DNA of 46,154 nt from Deltaproteobacteria bacterium (GCA_020059605.1 JAGVBT010000037.1:1-46154); one strand, 5' to 3'; numbered from the stretch's first letter, positions 32,111-40,428 are shown. Program-made: numbers and translations. The notes: generated by a model not told the origin, from the letters alone.

Positions 32111-32149
32111 AACCCAAACCGGGTTACCCCAATGGTAACTCTTTTTTTT
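32111..32149 (+). promoter_or_regulatory. attenuator-like leader: overlapping alternative hairpins
   Basis: AACCC (32111-32115) can pair with GGGTT (32121-32125). GTTACC (32123-32128) can pair with GGTAAC (32134-32139), which is followed by T8 (32142-32149). The two pairings share GTT and exclude each other, so the first could act as anti-terminator of the second. It lies 20-60 bases after the expected transcription start. Confidence 0.5.
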
Positions 32150-32231
32150 GTGTTTTGCGAGGGATTAAAGATTCCTTATTGTTTTCAATATGTTCAAGAA
32201 AAGAATCCATAATGAAAGGAGGTAGATCAAC

Positions 32232-32519
32232 ATGGTTTGTCAAACCATCAAGCCGGGAACAGAATGCATCTTCATGAAGAAGAACGGCTGTTCATACAAC
32301 GGAGGGAGATGTTATCCCATCGTGGAGTCCTGCAAAGGGTGTGACCGTGCGGTGACTTTTGAAACAGGTTCCTATTGCAAAACTTATTGCGAACCAAGCC
32401 TGAAATGGGCCAAGGGACCCTGCAATTTCGCCACCCACATCAAAAAGGAAGTGAAAGAAGACACCTTTAAGCTGAATCCTTTGAAGGCTTCAAAACGCAA
32501 TATGAGCCAGAGGGTTTGA
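32232..32519 (+). CDS. PxxKW-family cysteine-rich protein
   Basis: A 95-residue cytosolic protein with ten cysteines, including CKGCDRAV and YCKTYCEPSLKWAKGPC. The PSLKW element is the hallmark of the PxxKW family, small proteins widespread in anaerobic Desulfobacterota. The cysteines may bind zinc or an iron-sulfur cluster. No function is established. The ribosome site AAAGGAGGT is strong, and the leader carries an attenuator-like structure, so expression seems controlled. The charged C-terminal 30 residues look unstructured. Confidence 0.85.
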   Translation: MVCQTIKPGTECIFMKKNGCSYNGGRCYPIVESCKGCDRAVTFETGSYCKTYCEPSLKWAKGPCNFATHIKKEVKEDTFKLNPLKASKRNMSQRV

Positions 32520-32552
32520 ACCTTTGCCCCTGATGTGGCCATGATCTTCAGA

Positions 32553-32588
32553 GCCCTCCACCCGGTTTTACAAACCAAGGGGGAGGGC
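32553..32588. terminator. possible terminator hairpin after the PxxKW gene
   Basis: GCCCTCC (32553-32559) pairs with GGAGGGC (32582-32588), with further partial pairing inside. No clear T-run follows, so it may be factor-assisted or only an mRNA-stabilising hairpin. Confidence 0.4.
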
Positions 32589-32697
32589 TTCACTATTATT
32601 CACCCTGCCCCACCCACATTTCTCTCTGAATGATAAAAACATCAACCCGATAAAAACCCCGGCCCATTCCGCTCTCAGGTCCCTATGCTCGGGAAGA

Positions 32698-32726
32698 TTG
32701 ACAGTCATCCTAAAAAAAGGTAAATA
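32698..32726 (+). promoter_or_regulatory. promoter of the tRNA-Thr/selenoprotein transcript
   Basis: TTGACA (32698-32703), 17 bases, TAAATA (32721-32726), about 34 bases before the tRNA. Confidence 0.7.
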
Positions 32727-32759
32727 AGAAAGAAATTCCCCCTCGCCGTAAGGGTTCAT

Positions 32760-32834
<75 letters not shown>

Positions 32835-32843
32835 GGAAAAGTT

Positions 32844-33278
32844 ATGAGCAAATGCCTGGTTGCACTCGTTCTTCTCCTGCTCCTCCCCATCCAGACTTCA
32901 GCTGAGGCGATCCGGTGGCAATCCTACCAGGAAGGCTTAAAGAAGGCGAAGGCGGAGAACAGAAAGATTTTTCTCAATTTTCATGCGGATTGGTGAACGT
33001 ATTGCAAGAAGATGGAGGAGGAGTCCTTCACCCGGCCTGAAATCGTCAAATTCTTGACCACCAACTTCAATCCGATTCGAGTGGATGTGGATCGAGAGAA
33101 GAAGACCGCTTCCCGCTATCACGTGAGAAGCCTTCCCGTTTCGTGGTTCCTTGAGCCGGACGGGGAGAAGATCACAAGCATTCCCGGCTATGTAAATCCC
33201 GACCTCTTTCTGGTCATCCTCAAATATATTACTTCAGGAAGTTATAAAAAAATGACTCTGAAGGATTTCATGAAGTAA
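32844..33278 (+). CDS. thioredoxin-fold selenoprotein (UxxC), exported
   Basis: The ATG at 32844 (AGGA ribosome site right after the tRNA CCA) opens a 144-residue frame with one in-frame TGA at codon 51 (32994-32996). Before it: a signal peptide (MSKCLVALVLLLLLPIQTSA) and KKAKAENRKIFLNFHADW. After it: TYCKKMEEESFTRPEI, DVDREKKTASRYHVRSLPVSWFL (the cis-Pro loop) and GYVNPDLFLVILKYI. The TGA takes the exact place of the first Cys of the WCxYC redox motif, and Cys54 is kept. This gives U-x-x-C, a known selenoprotein arrangement. The family is DUF255/thioredoxin_7-like or DsbD C-domain-like thiol reductases. The downstream part is fully conserved, which argues against a decayed gene. Confidence 0.85.
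32994..33029 (+). promoter_or_regulatory. candidate bacterial SECIS element
   Basis: Downstream of the TGA, GAA-(GAT)-GGA (33008-33016) can pair with TCC-TTC (33024-33029) around a seven-base loop GGAGGAG, with a three-base bulge. The loop begins with G and lies 21 bases from the UGA, within the range reported for bacterial SECIS elements. The stem is short, so this is a candidate only. Confidence 0.45.
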
Positions 33279-33285
33279 CGATCGG

Positions 33286-33459
33286 TTACCACCTCGTTTC
33301 CCTCCACCCCCTCATCTGTTGAAAGGTTTCCGCCCCTTCCTGTGTTGAAAAGAAGGCGCCGCATTTTGGGCATTTGATGGGAGCGTCTTGTGATACGGTT
33401 GCGCATCCTAAAACGATGGCCATCATCCCTAAGATTAAAAGGGCTATCCATTTTCTCAT
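33286..33459 (-). CDS. small zinc-ribbon lipoprotein
   Basis: A 57-residue precursor: signal helix MRKWIALLILGMMAIVLG followed by the lipobox cysteine (LGC), then PIKCPKCGAFFSTQEGAE, a C-x2-C zinc knuckle half. The start at 33459 has AGGGAGAA upstream; the open frame before it overlaps malQ and was rejected. The mature protein is only about 38 residues. It lies downstream of malQ on the same strand and converges with the selenoprotein gene, with stops 8 bp apart. No function recognised. Confidence 0.6.
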   Translation of the reverse strand: MRKWIALLILGMMAIVLGCATVSQDAPIKCPKCGAFFSTQEGAETFQQMRGWRETRW

Positions 33460-33521
33460 CTTCGTTCTCCCTGGTAAATGTAAAGTGTCGGTTTGGGTGT
33501 TCGTGCCAGTCGTCAGAAAAA

Positions 33522-35045
33522 TCACCGGGAAAATTTGTCCGCCGCTCTCCTTCCGTAAGTTTCTGTCAGTTCCAATAGCATTTCCGCATGAGAAGAATTC
33601 AGCTGTCCCGGCAGCAGCCGCCATTCCCAGTTCCCGGACGGGGTGGAAGGGCGGTTTATCCTTGCCTCCTCACCCAGACCCAAAACATCCTGCAGGGGAG
33701 TGATCACCGTATTGGCCACGGACATCATGGCAAGGCGGATGAGCTCGACCGGCAAGTGTTCGGCTGTGGCTTCTTTTCCAAGATAGCGAAAGATTCTTTT
33801 CTTCTCTTCGGGTCCTGTCTCGTTTTCGAACCACCCCCTCGTTGTGTTATTATCATGAGTTCCCGTATAGACCATGGTGTTGGGGATGAAGTTATGGGGG
33901 AGGTAGGGATGATCCGGCCGGTCCTCACCAAATCCAAATTGGAGCACTCGCATGCCCGGAAAACCAAAACGGTCCATCACTTCTTTCACATCGGGCGTAA
34001 TGATCCCCAGATCCTCCGCGATGAAAGAGTGAGCCGGGTATGTTTTTAAAAAGGCCGTAAAAAAGTCAACGGCAGGCGCTTCGATCCATTGGCCATGGAT
34101 GGCGGTTGTCTCCTCAGCGGAAACCTCCCAGTAGGCGACGAACCCCCTGAAATGATCAAGGCGTAAGAAGTCAAAGAGACGGAGATTATGGGCCAGACGC
34201 TTCAACCACCAGCGATACCCCGTTTTTCGAAGGATCTCCCAACGAAACGTCGGATTCCCCCAGAGCTGGCCGGTCTTGCTGAAATAGTCGGGGGGAACGC
34301 CGGCAACTCCCAGGGGTTTCTTGTCCCGGTTCAGATTGAAGATCTCGGGGTGCGCCCATACATCGGCGCTGTCGTCATTCACATAGATCGGGATATCCCC
34401 AATCAATTGAATTCCTTTCAGATTGCAATAGCTTTTCAGAGAATGCCACTGCTTGAAAAAGAGATACTGGTAGAATTTTACTTCCCCGATCTCATCCCCA
34501 AGATTTTTTTTAATCCTCTCGATGTGTTCCAGGTTTCGGTCTCTTAAGTTCTCCTCCCATAGGATCCGGGCCTTTCCCTTAAAATGATTTTTGATCGCCA
34601 GAAAAAGGGCAACCTCGTCGAGCCAATTTTCATTCTCTTGACAGAATCGTTCAAAGGCGTCCTGTTCTTTTCGGCTCGTTTTGAAGGATTGATAGGCGAT
34701 GCGGAGGAGTTCCGATTTATAAGGGACCACGGAAGCATAGTCGCAGCGTCCGGCCGGGAAGGAAGGGATGGGCTCCAGGTTACTCTTTTTCAGGAATCCG
34801 GATTCCAGCAGAAGCTCCGGGCTGATCAGGAGCGGATTTCCCGCAAACGCGGAAGGACTGCTGTAGGGAGAGTTGCCACAGGCCTGGTCCGTAGGGTTGA
34901 GTGGCAATACCTGCCAGTAACTCTGCCCGGTTTTTTCCAGGAAATCGGCAAACCCATAGGCGGAGGGACCCAAATCACCGATTCCAAAAGGGGAGGGAAG
35001 GGAAGTGATATGGAGGAGAATGCCGCTGGCTCTTCGGATCATCAT
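33522..35045 (-). CDS. malQ: 4-alpha-glucanotransferase (amylomaltase)
   Basis: A 507-residue GH77 enzyme of normal length. It begins MMIRRASGILLHITSLPSPFGIGDLG and has YWQVLPLNPT, GNSPYSSPSAFAGNPLLIS, IGDIPIYVNDDSADVWAHPE, FDFLRLDHFRGF (catalytic Asp nucleophile), FIAEDLGIITPDV (general acid Glu), and YTGTHDNNTTRGWF (transition-state Asp). It transfers maltooligosaccharide units in glycogen/starch metabolism in the cytosol. The PPi-type phosphofructokinase nearby is also in glucose metabolism but is divergently transcribed. All key residues are present. Confidence 0.95.
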   Translation of the reverse strand: MMIRRASGILLHITSLPSPFGIGDLGPSAYGFADFLEKTGQSYWQVLPLNPTDQACGNSPYSSPSAFAGNPLLISPELLLESGFLKKSNLEPIPSFPAGRCDYASVVPYKSELLRIAYQSFKTSRKEQDAFERFCQENENWLDEVALFLAIKNHFKGKARILWEENLRDRNLEHIERIKKNLGDEIGEVKFYQYLFFKQWHSLKSYCNLKGIQLIGDIPIYVNDDSADVWAHPEIFNLNRDKKPLGVAGVPPDYFSKTGQLWGNPTFRWEILRKTGYRWWLKRLAHNLRLFDFLRLDHFRGFVAYWEVSAEETTAIHGQWIEAPAVDFFTAFLKTYPAHSFIAEDLGIITPDVKEVMDRFGFPGMRVLQFGFGEDRPDHPYLPHNFIPNTMVYTGTHDNNTTRGWFENETGPEEKKRIFRYLGKEATAEHLPVELIRLAMMSVANTVITPLQDVLGLGEEARINRPSTPSGNWEWRLLPGQLNSSHAEMLLELTETYGRRAADKFSR

Positions 35046-35073
35046 TATTTTATTATACCCAAACCGGAAGGTG

Positions 35074-35103
35074 TTTACCAGATAGGCCCCGATGGGCTAT
35101 AAT
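35074..35103 (+). promoter_or_regulatory. promoter of the GNAT-phosphofructokinase pair
   Basis: TTTACC (35074-35079), 18 bases, and a consensus TATAAT (35098-35103), followed about 50 bases later by the GNAT start. Confidence 0.55.
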
Positions 35104-35154
35104 GATCTCACCCGTTGCCAAGGCGGGTAATTGAAATAGGAGATTGATCCGGCG

Positions 35155-35634
35155 ATGAAGATCCGGCCGTTGATTTCAGAAGATAGGGAGAAACTCCGGA
35201 GGATGGTGATCGAGACGGGCGTTTTTACGGACGAAGAGGTTCACGTTGCCATGGAGTTGATCGACCTTGTGCTCGGAGATCAGGGCCAAAAGGATTATCA
35301 AATCGCCTGCGCGGCGGATGATCATGACCGGCCGTTAGGATACATCTGCTACGGTCCTATCCCGATGACCGTGGGAGGGTTTGACCTTTACTGGATTGTC
35401 GTTGATAGCGGAGTCCAGGGCCGGAAGGTCGGATCAGAACTGCTAAGTTATATGGAGGAAGAGGCGCGGAGATCGAAGGGCAGAATGATCCTTGCCGATA
35501 CCTCTTCGATTCCATCCTATGAGAAGGCGCAGGCGTTCTACCTGAAAAGGGGATTTCAGGAGGTGGCAAGGATTGCCGATTATTACTGGGAGGGAAACGA
35601 CCGGATCACGTACTGCAAGAAAATAAAGGCTTGA
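35155..35634 (+). CDS. GNAT-family N-acetyltransferase
   Basis: A 159-residue GNAT protein. It begins MKIRPLISEDREKLRRMVIE. A central strand DLYWIVVDSGVQGRKVGSELLSYMEEEA contains the acetyl-CoA pyrophosphate loop (Q-G-R-K-V-G near residues 90-95), and PSYEKAQAFYLKRGFQEVARI is the usual C-terminal element. It transfers an acetyl group to an amine of an unknown substrate. It precedes the phosphofructokinase gene by 38 bp on the same strand and is probably cotranscribed. A functional link is not obvious. Confidence 0.85.
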   Translation: MKIRPLISEDREKLRRMVIETGVFTDEEVHVAMELIDLVLGDQGQKDYQIACAADDHDRPLGYICYGPIPMTVGGFDLYWIVVDSGVQGRKVGSELLSYMEEEARRSKGRMILADTSSIPSYEKAQAFYLKRGFQEVARIADYYWEGNDRITYCKKIKA

Positions 35635-35672
35635 GGTTGGAGGTTAAGGATTACACGTTATAGGAGGAAATC

Positions 35673-36782
35673 ATGGAAAAAAAAAGAATCGGTGTCCTTA
35701 CGGGTGGGGGAGACTGCGCCGGGTTGAATCCGGCGATCAAATGGGTGGTGAAAACGGCGCTCGATGACAGGCTTCAGCGGACGAGGAAGGTTCAGCATGA
35801 GGTGGTTGGAATCCGTGACGGCTGGAAGGGTCTGGTCCAGCCGGAGGAAGACGGAGATTTACCCGTTTCAAGGATTTTCACGTTGACCGAAGAGATGGTT
35901 AGGACATGGGACCGCTATGGAGGGACAAACCTCGGCACTTCGAGAACCAATCCCTATGATCCGAAGAAGGATCGTTCCAAGGTGGTTGTTGAAAATCTGG
36001 AACGGTTCCATATTGACTATTTAGTGGCCATCGGCGGCGAGGATACCCTCGGGGTGGCAAACCGGCTCCATCGTGAAGGAGTAAAGGTCGTCGGCATTCC
36101 GAAGACGATTGATAAGGACCTCTCGGGGACCGATTATACCCTGGGATTTGAGACCGCCCTCAATGTGATCACCGAAGAGATCGATCGCCTTCGAACGACA
36201 GCGGGTTCTCACAGGAGGATCTTCGTCGTCGAGACGATGGGAAGACATGCAGGCTGGCTGGCCCTGGAGGGGGGAGAGTCGAGCGGAGCCTATATCATCC
36301 TCATCCCCGAATATGACTTCGACATGAACAGGGTGAACGAGTTGCTCGATGAAGGCCACCGAAAGGGGGCCCGCTATGAGATCATTGTTGTGGCCGAAGG
36401 GGCAAAACCCGCCGGAGGTTCCGCGATTATCAAGGAGAACGGGGTGGATGGTTTCGGCCATCAATCCCTGGGAGGGATCGGAGAATTTCTGGCACAGCAG
36501 ATCACGGAATTCACGAAGATGGAGACCCGGAGCATCACCCTGAGCCATCTCCAGAGGGGCGGCGCTCCCTGCGCCTATGACCGGAGGATGGGGAGGTATT
36601 TCGGCATTGCGGCTGTGGACCTGATTGCAAAGGACGATTTCGGAAAGATGGTCAGTTACCGGAACGGCCGGATCACGGCGGTTTCGCTGGAGGAAGCCGT
36701 GGGCAAGTTGAATGTCGTCGATGTGCGAACCCAGTATGATACCGAACGATATAATGGGAGGAGAACGATCCTGGGATATTAA
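35673..36782 (+). CDS. 6-phosphofructokinase, probably pyrophosphate-dependent
   Basis: A 369-residue PfkA-family enzyme: GVLTGGGDCAGLNPAIKW at the N-terminus, AIGGEDTLG near residue 115, PKTIDKDLSGTDYTLGF with the catalytic TID, VETMGRHAGWLAL, and a C-terminal LSHLQRGGAPCAYDRRMG. ATP enzymes usually have GGDGS and PGTIDND. Here an Asp (GGED) and a Lys (PKTID) occupy the two discriminating positions, as in pyrophosphate-dependent enzymes. It acts in glycolysis, possibly reversibly. Ribosome site AGGAGG, six bases before ATG. Confidence 0.88.
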   Translation: MEKKRIGVLTGGGDCAGLNPAIKWVVKTALDDRLQRTRKVQHEVVGIRDGWKGLVQPEEDGDLPVSRIFTLTEEMVRTWDRYGGTNLGTSRTNPYDPKKDRSKVVVENLERFHIDYLVAIGGEDTLGVANRLHREGVKVVGIPKTIDKDLSGTDYTLGFETALNVITEEIDRLRTTAGSHRRIFVVETMGRHAGWLALEGGESSGAYIILIPEYDFDMNRVNELLDEGHRKGARYEIIVVAEGAKPAGGSAIIKENGVDGFGHQSLGGIGEFLAQQITEFTKMETRSITLSHLQRGGAPCAYDRRMGRYFGIAAVDLIAKDDFGKMVSYRNGRITAVSLEEAVGKLNVVDVRTQYDTERYNGRRTILGY

Positions 36783-36920
36783 ATTTCGGATTTCGGATTG
36801 CGGAATTCGGAATGGTAGAAGTGACTAAATTGATGTAAAGCGTCTAAAGTGAATTTAAGGGAATATGAGGCATTTTTAAGAAGAGGCGAAATCCGCAATC
36901 CGCATTCCGAAATCCGAAAT
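36783..36920. repeat. 138-bp element with long inverted ends
   Basis: ATTTCGGATTTCGGATTGCGG at the left is answered by AATCCGCATTCCGAAATCCG at the right, with about 70 bp of unrelated A/T-rich core. The layout resembles a small non-autonomous mobile element (MITE-like). Shorter forms occur at 12577, 16771 and 26151. The right end supplies the stop of the CoA-binding protein gene. Confidence 0.65.
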
Positions 36921-37324
36921 TAGAAAAGTCTTTGGTGTTCTTTCTTGATACAAAGGTCCATCACCACTTTTAGACCTGCTTTTTCAGCTTCTTCTCCTGC
37001 CTGTTGATGGATCACCCCCTCCTGCATCCAGACGACCCTAGCTCCCCTCCGGATCGTTTCTTCCACAACGGGAGGCACCTCCTCCGATTTCCGGAAGATG
37101 TCGACCACATCGATCTCAATCTCTTCCGGGATCTCCATCAGGCGGGGATATACTTTTTCACCGAGGATCGTATCGCCATCAGGCCGGACCGGTATGATGC
37201 GGTAGCCCTTCGATTGAAGGTAGGCAGCCACCCTATAACTGGGCCTGTCCCCCTTGGGCGAGATTCCAACCACCGCCACGGTCTTACCATTTTTCAGGAT
37301 CTCTTTCAGTTCATCGTCGTTCAT
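36920..37324 (-). CDS. CoA-binding domain protein (YccU-like)
   Basis: A 134-residue Rossmann-fold protein with TVAVVGISPKGDRPSYRVAAYLQSKGYRIIPVRP (residues ~14-48), VDIFRKSEEVPPVVEE, and ARVVWMQEGVIHQQAGEEAEKAGLKVVMDLCIKKEHQRL. This is the single-domain CoA-binding family related to the first domain of succinyl-CoA synthetase alpha. The start MNDDELKEIL has AGGGG six bases upstream; ATGs at 37363 and 37339 are in frame. These proteins bind CoA, and their role is unclear. It stands alone. Confidence 0.85.
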   Translation of the reverse strand: MNDDELKEILKNGKTVAVVGISPKGDRPSYRVAAYLQSKGYRIIPVRPDGDTILGEKVYPRLMEIPEEIEIDVVDIFRKSEEVPPVVEETIRRGARVVWMQEGVIHQQAGEEAEKAGLKVVMDLCIKKEHQRLF

Positions 37325-37583
37325 ACGTTTCCCCTGCATTTTTTTAAAGATAAAGAAATACACCGAATGGGTAACGGTTACGCCGCCCCTCCCTAACCAG
37401 CCCCGGTCCCGACCGAGGACGGGGCAGGCAGGCGTTTCGGTAGCCGATTACGGTTACGTACATGGAATTAAGAGACGATAAGCGTAGCCTTTCATTAACG
37501 ACACGCCTGCCTGCCGGTAGGCAGGGGCATCGTTACCTTTACCGTCTTCTAAACGATCCTTCCTTAACCCCAACCCCTTTAAG
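37325..37583. repeat. repeat-rich intergenic region
   Basis: 259 bp without a gene. It contains a GGTAACGGTTACG element (about 37369), a GC-rich CCCCGGTCCCGACCGAGGACGGGG hairpin (about 37403), and the CCTGCCTGCCGGTAGGCAGG element (37506-37525). No promoter was recognised. Confidence 0.6.
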
Positions 37584-40061
37584 TTAGTAGCTTGGTGTGG
37601 CGGGCCGGGAAGGGTCCGTTAAAGGCCACCCTCTGATCGGCGTCTTTGAGGACGCCTCTTCTTTCTCTTCCGGAAGAGTTCCCTCAATAAAGGCTTCGAG
37701 GACGCTTGGAGAAGCACTCCCGTCCGAAGGGGTTCCTGTTTCGAGATTCACTCTCACCATGACGATCTTTTCAGGAGGAATGAAGGTTTGCACGGGGGTG
37801 TTCCTCAGGGCCTGATCCATAAAAGAGATCCAGATGGGGAGGGCTGCTTTCGACCCGGTTTCATTTTTCCCGAGAGAGGTTTTGTCATCAAAACCGACCC
37901 AGACTCCGGCAAGCAGGGAGGGAGTAAATCCGATAAACCAGGCATCGTCGTAGTCGCTGGAAGTCCCGGTCTTTCCGGCAACCGGCCTGCCAAGGACTTT
38001 AGCTCTCTGACCGGTTCCGTGCTGAACGACTCCCTCGAGGAGATGGGTCATGATAAAAGCGGTCTGGGGAGAGATGACCCGTTCTCTCGCGATATGAGCG
38101 GGAGAATGGACCGCCGGTATTTCCTCCGTTTCTTCTTCCTCATCCGGCTCCTCCAAGTCGATATAAGGAGTGTTTTCTTCGAGGACTTCGCCCTTCAGGG
38201 TGACGATCTTCTTGATGAAGATGGGCTTGATCCGCTCTCCACCGTTCGCAAACACGGCAAATGAGGAAGTCAATTCCAACATGGTTGTCCCGGAGGTTCC
38301 CAGGGCAATGGAGAGATCCCGCTTGACCGGAGATTCGATTCCCATCTTTTTGATGAATTTGAGGGCATAACCCAAGCCGACCTCCTCCAGGATTTTGACG
38401 GTGACGACATTTCTGGAATGGGCGAGGGCGTTACGGAAGGTGATGGGGCCCATAAAGTTCTTATCATAATTCTTCGGCGCCCAGTAGTGGCCTCCGTCGT
38501 AGTCCGAATATTCCACGGGCGAGTCCATGAGGATCATGGAGGGGTGATAGCCTTTTTCCAGCGCCGCTCCATAGATGAGGGGCTTGAAAGCAGAGCCCGG
38601 TTGTCTCCGTGAATGGACGGCGCGATTAAATTGACTTTCGCTGAAATCGCGGCCTCCGACCATGGCCTTCACATATCCGGTTTTCGGATCAAAACAAAAC
38701 AGGGCGCCCTGCACGAGGGGTTCCTGTTCAAGTGAAAAGATAGGGGGCTGGTCTTTTTTGGCTTGCTCCTTCACTCTCAGATGGACGGCATCCCCGGTTT
38801 TGAGAAGATCCGCGGGGGACTTGACCTGGCCGGGTTTGAAATGGGCGGTTGGTTTGACCTGGAGGGCCCAGGTCATTTCAGCAAAGGGGAGAATGCCCTT
38901 TCGATCCTCCACCCAGACCACGTACTGCTTCCTGGAGTCCTCCCTGGAGAGGATAACCCCCTCGACGATCTGGTCGGGGGAAAGGGGCTGGAGTGTCGCT
39001 CTTTTCCTGTTCCTGAGGTCTTTGAGCTCGTCGGGAGAAAGCGTCTGGATGGGCCCACGGAACCCCTGCCTCTTATCCAGCTCCCTCAATCCTATCTCGA
39101 TCGATTTTTGTGCGGCCTTCTGAAGCGTGAGATCGAGGGTCGTGTAGATTCTCAACCCTTCCTGATAGAGCTTCTCCTTGCCATATTTTCTTTCGACCTG
39201 GCGGCGGATGAACTCCGTAAAATAAGGGGCCTTACTGAAGAAGGCGCTCTCTTTCGATTGGATCTTCAGGGGAGTCCGGAGGGCTTTTTCTTTCTGTTCC
39301 TGCGAGATGAAGCCCAATTCTGCCATTCGTGTCAGGACGTAGTTCTGACGTTCCCTGGCCCTGGCCAGGTTGTTCACCGGCGAGTAGCGGCTGGGAGCCT
39401 TCACCAGGCCTGCCAGAAGGGAGACCTCTGCAAGATTGAGCTGTTCCAACCTTTTGTTGAAATAACTCTCCGAGGCGGCTTCTATTCCATAGGCGCCGTT
39501 GCCCAGGTAGATATGGTTGAGGTAGAGAGAGAGGATCTCCTCTTTGGTCAAGTTCCTTTCGAGGCCGAAGGCATAGGCGACCTCCTTCAATTTACGGAGA
39601 AAACTTCTTTTGGGGGTGAGGAAGAAGGTCTTGGTCACCTGCTGGGTGATCGTGCTTCCGCCCTGGACAATCTTTCCGGCGATGAGATTCTTCACCATCG
39701 CGCGGGCAATTCCCTTATAGTCGACCCCTCCGTGCTGGAAAAAGTCGGCGTCCTCTGCCGCGATAAAGGCATGGATGAGAGGTTTGGGGATTTTCTCATA
39801 GGGGGTCGGAATTCGATTCTCCAGCAAGAATTTCCCGACCACTTCGTCCTCTTCCGAATAGACGATGGAGTGAGCATTAAAGTTTCTCTCTTTCAGGGGA
39901 GCGTAGTCGGGGAGCTGGCGCGAAAAATAGAGGAAGAGAACCGCTCCGGAGAGGAAGAGCAGGAGGGCGGAGGTGATAAAGGCCAGGATGATATAAAAAG
40001 TGAATCCCTTTCCGGGCTTTTTTCTTCTCGGGCGCTTCGATCTTGCTTTTTTCTTATTCAT
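37584..40061 (-). CDS. mrcA: bifunctional penicillin-binding protein 1A
   Basis: An 825-residue class A PBP. It has a basic cytoplasmic start and one membrane helix (~20-46). The GT51 glycosyltransferase has its catalytic Glu103 in AAEDADFFQHGG, then QGGSTITQQVTKTFFL and LEQLNLAEVSLLAGLVKAPS. A middle OB-like insert follows, then the transpeptidase: Ser-x-x-Lys in RRQPGSAFKPLIY, SRN in ALAHSRNVVTVK, and KTGT in VAGKTGTSSDYDDAWF. It polymerises and cross-links peptidoglycan in the periplasm. All catalytic residues are present. A short Glu-rich stretch near residue 625 and a Ser/Pro-rich tail are variable. It is separated by a strong terminator from the upstream lipoprotein gene. Confidence 0.95.
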   Translation of the reverse strand: MNKKKARSKRPRRKKPGKGFTFYIILAFITSALLLFLSGAVLFLYFSRQLPDYAPLKERNFNAHSIVYSEEDEVVGKFLLENRIPTPYEKIPKPLIHAFIAAEDADFFQHGGVDYKGIARAMVKNLIAGKIVQGGSTITQQVTKTFFLTPKRSFLRKLKEVAYAFGLERNLTKEEILSLYLNHIYLGNGAYGIEAASESYFNKRLEQLNLAEVSLLAGLVKAPSRYSPVNNLARARERQNYVLTRMAELGFISQEQKEKALRTPLKIQSKESAFFSKAPYFTEFIRRQVERKYGKEKLYQEGLRIYTTLDLTLQKAAQKSIEIGLRELDKRQGFRGPIQTLSPDELKDLRNRKRATLQPLSPDQIVEGVILSREDSRKQYVVWVEDRKGILPFAEMTWALQVKPTAHFKPGQVKSPADLLKTGDAVHLRVKEQAKKDQPPIFSLEQEPLVQGALFCFDPKTGYVKAMVGGRDFSESQFNRAVHSRRQPGSAFKPLIYGAALEKGYHPSMILMDSPVEYSDYDGGHYWAPKNYDKNFMGPITFRNALAHSRNVVTVKILEEVGLGYALKFIKKMGIESPVKRDLSIALGTSGTTMLELTSSFAVFANGGERIKPIFIKKIVTLKGEVLEENTPYIDLEEPDEEEETEEIPAVHSPAHIARERVISPQTAFIMTHLLEGVVQHGTGQRAKVLGRPVAGKTGTSSDYDDAWFIGFTPSLLAGVWVGFDDKTSLGKNETGSKAALPIWISFMDQALRNTPVQTFIPPEKIVMVRVNLETGTPSDGSASPSVLEAFIEGTLPEEKEEASSKTPIRGWPLTDPSRPATPSY

Positions 40062-40081
40062 CGGAACCGGGGGAGGGAATC

Positions 40082-40123
40082 AAAAAAGGGAAAACCCCCG
40101 GATCGCTGGGTTTTCCCTTTTTT
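40082..40123 (-). terminator. intrinsic terminator after the coiled-coil lipoprotein gene
   Basis: GGGAAAACCC (40088-40097) and GGGTTTTCCC (40108-40117) form a perfect 10-bp stem with a 10-base loop, flanked by A6 and T6. It serves the minus-strand gene at 40138 and would also work on the plus strand. Confidence 0.9.
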
Positions 40124-40137
40124 CAAAAAACGGGTGA

Positions 40138-40428
40138 CTACCTTTTCCTTTTTGACAGTTGTCCCTTGAGGTCTTCCACCTGCTTTTTCAAGGCTTCATT
40201 CTCAGCGTTCAGAGAACTGATCGTGGCCTCTTTCTCGGCGGCTTTCTGGAGCTCTTCTTTCAATTTCTGAATTTCGAGTTTCAGTTTGTCGTTGTCCGAT
40301 TTAAGGTTGTTGGTCTCCGCTTTCAACTTCTCATTCTCCGCCTTGATGTCCGCTCCGCATCCGGTTAGGGTCGAAAGGAGCATGGCGATCAGGAATAAAG
40401 AAACGAATATGGAAATTGCCCTCTTCAT
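40138..40428 (-). CDS. small coiled-coil lipoprotein
   Basis: A 96-residue precursor with signal MKRAISIFVSLFLIAMLLST and lipobox LTGC (lipid Cys about 23). The mature part is almost entirely heptad-repeat coiled coil (KAENEKLKAETNNLKSDNDK and on), ending in basic residues. It resembles Lpp-like murein or outer-membrane lipoproteins in form, but no family is recognised. The start at 40428 follows GGAGGTGA. It lies upstream of the PBP1A gene, but a strong terminator between them argues against joint transcription. Confidence 0.75.
   Translation of the reverse strand: MKRAISIFVSLFLIAMLLSTLTGCGADIKAENEKLKAETNNLKSDNDKLKLEIQKLKEELQKAAEKEATISSLNAENEALKKQVEDLKGQLSKRKR

Larger units (their letters stand above)
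31874..32231. other. intergenic region with the PxxKW promoter and leader
   Basis: 358 bp without a gene. The left part has no recognised signal. The right half carries a promoter (32060-32088) and an attenuator-like leader (32111-32149) for the cysteine-rich protein at 32232. Confidence 0.6.

Noticed and set aside
32994..32996. Nonsense mutation splitting a thioredoxin-like gene
   Set aside because: The stop is TGA, falls exactly on the redox cysteine, and all downstream sequence is preserved. Selenocysteine is the better explanation.
38763..40169. 468-codon plus-strand frame opposite the PBP1A gene
   Set aside because: It is a shadow of the PBP1A gene, whose catalytic motifs are all on the minus strand. 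The plus frame has no recognised motif.
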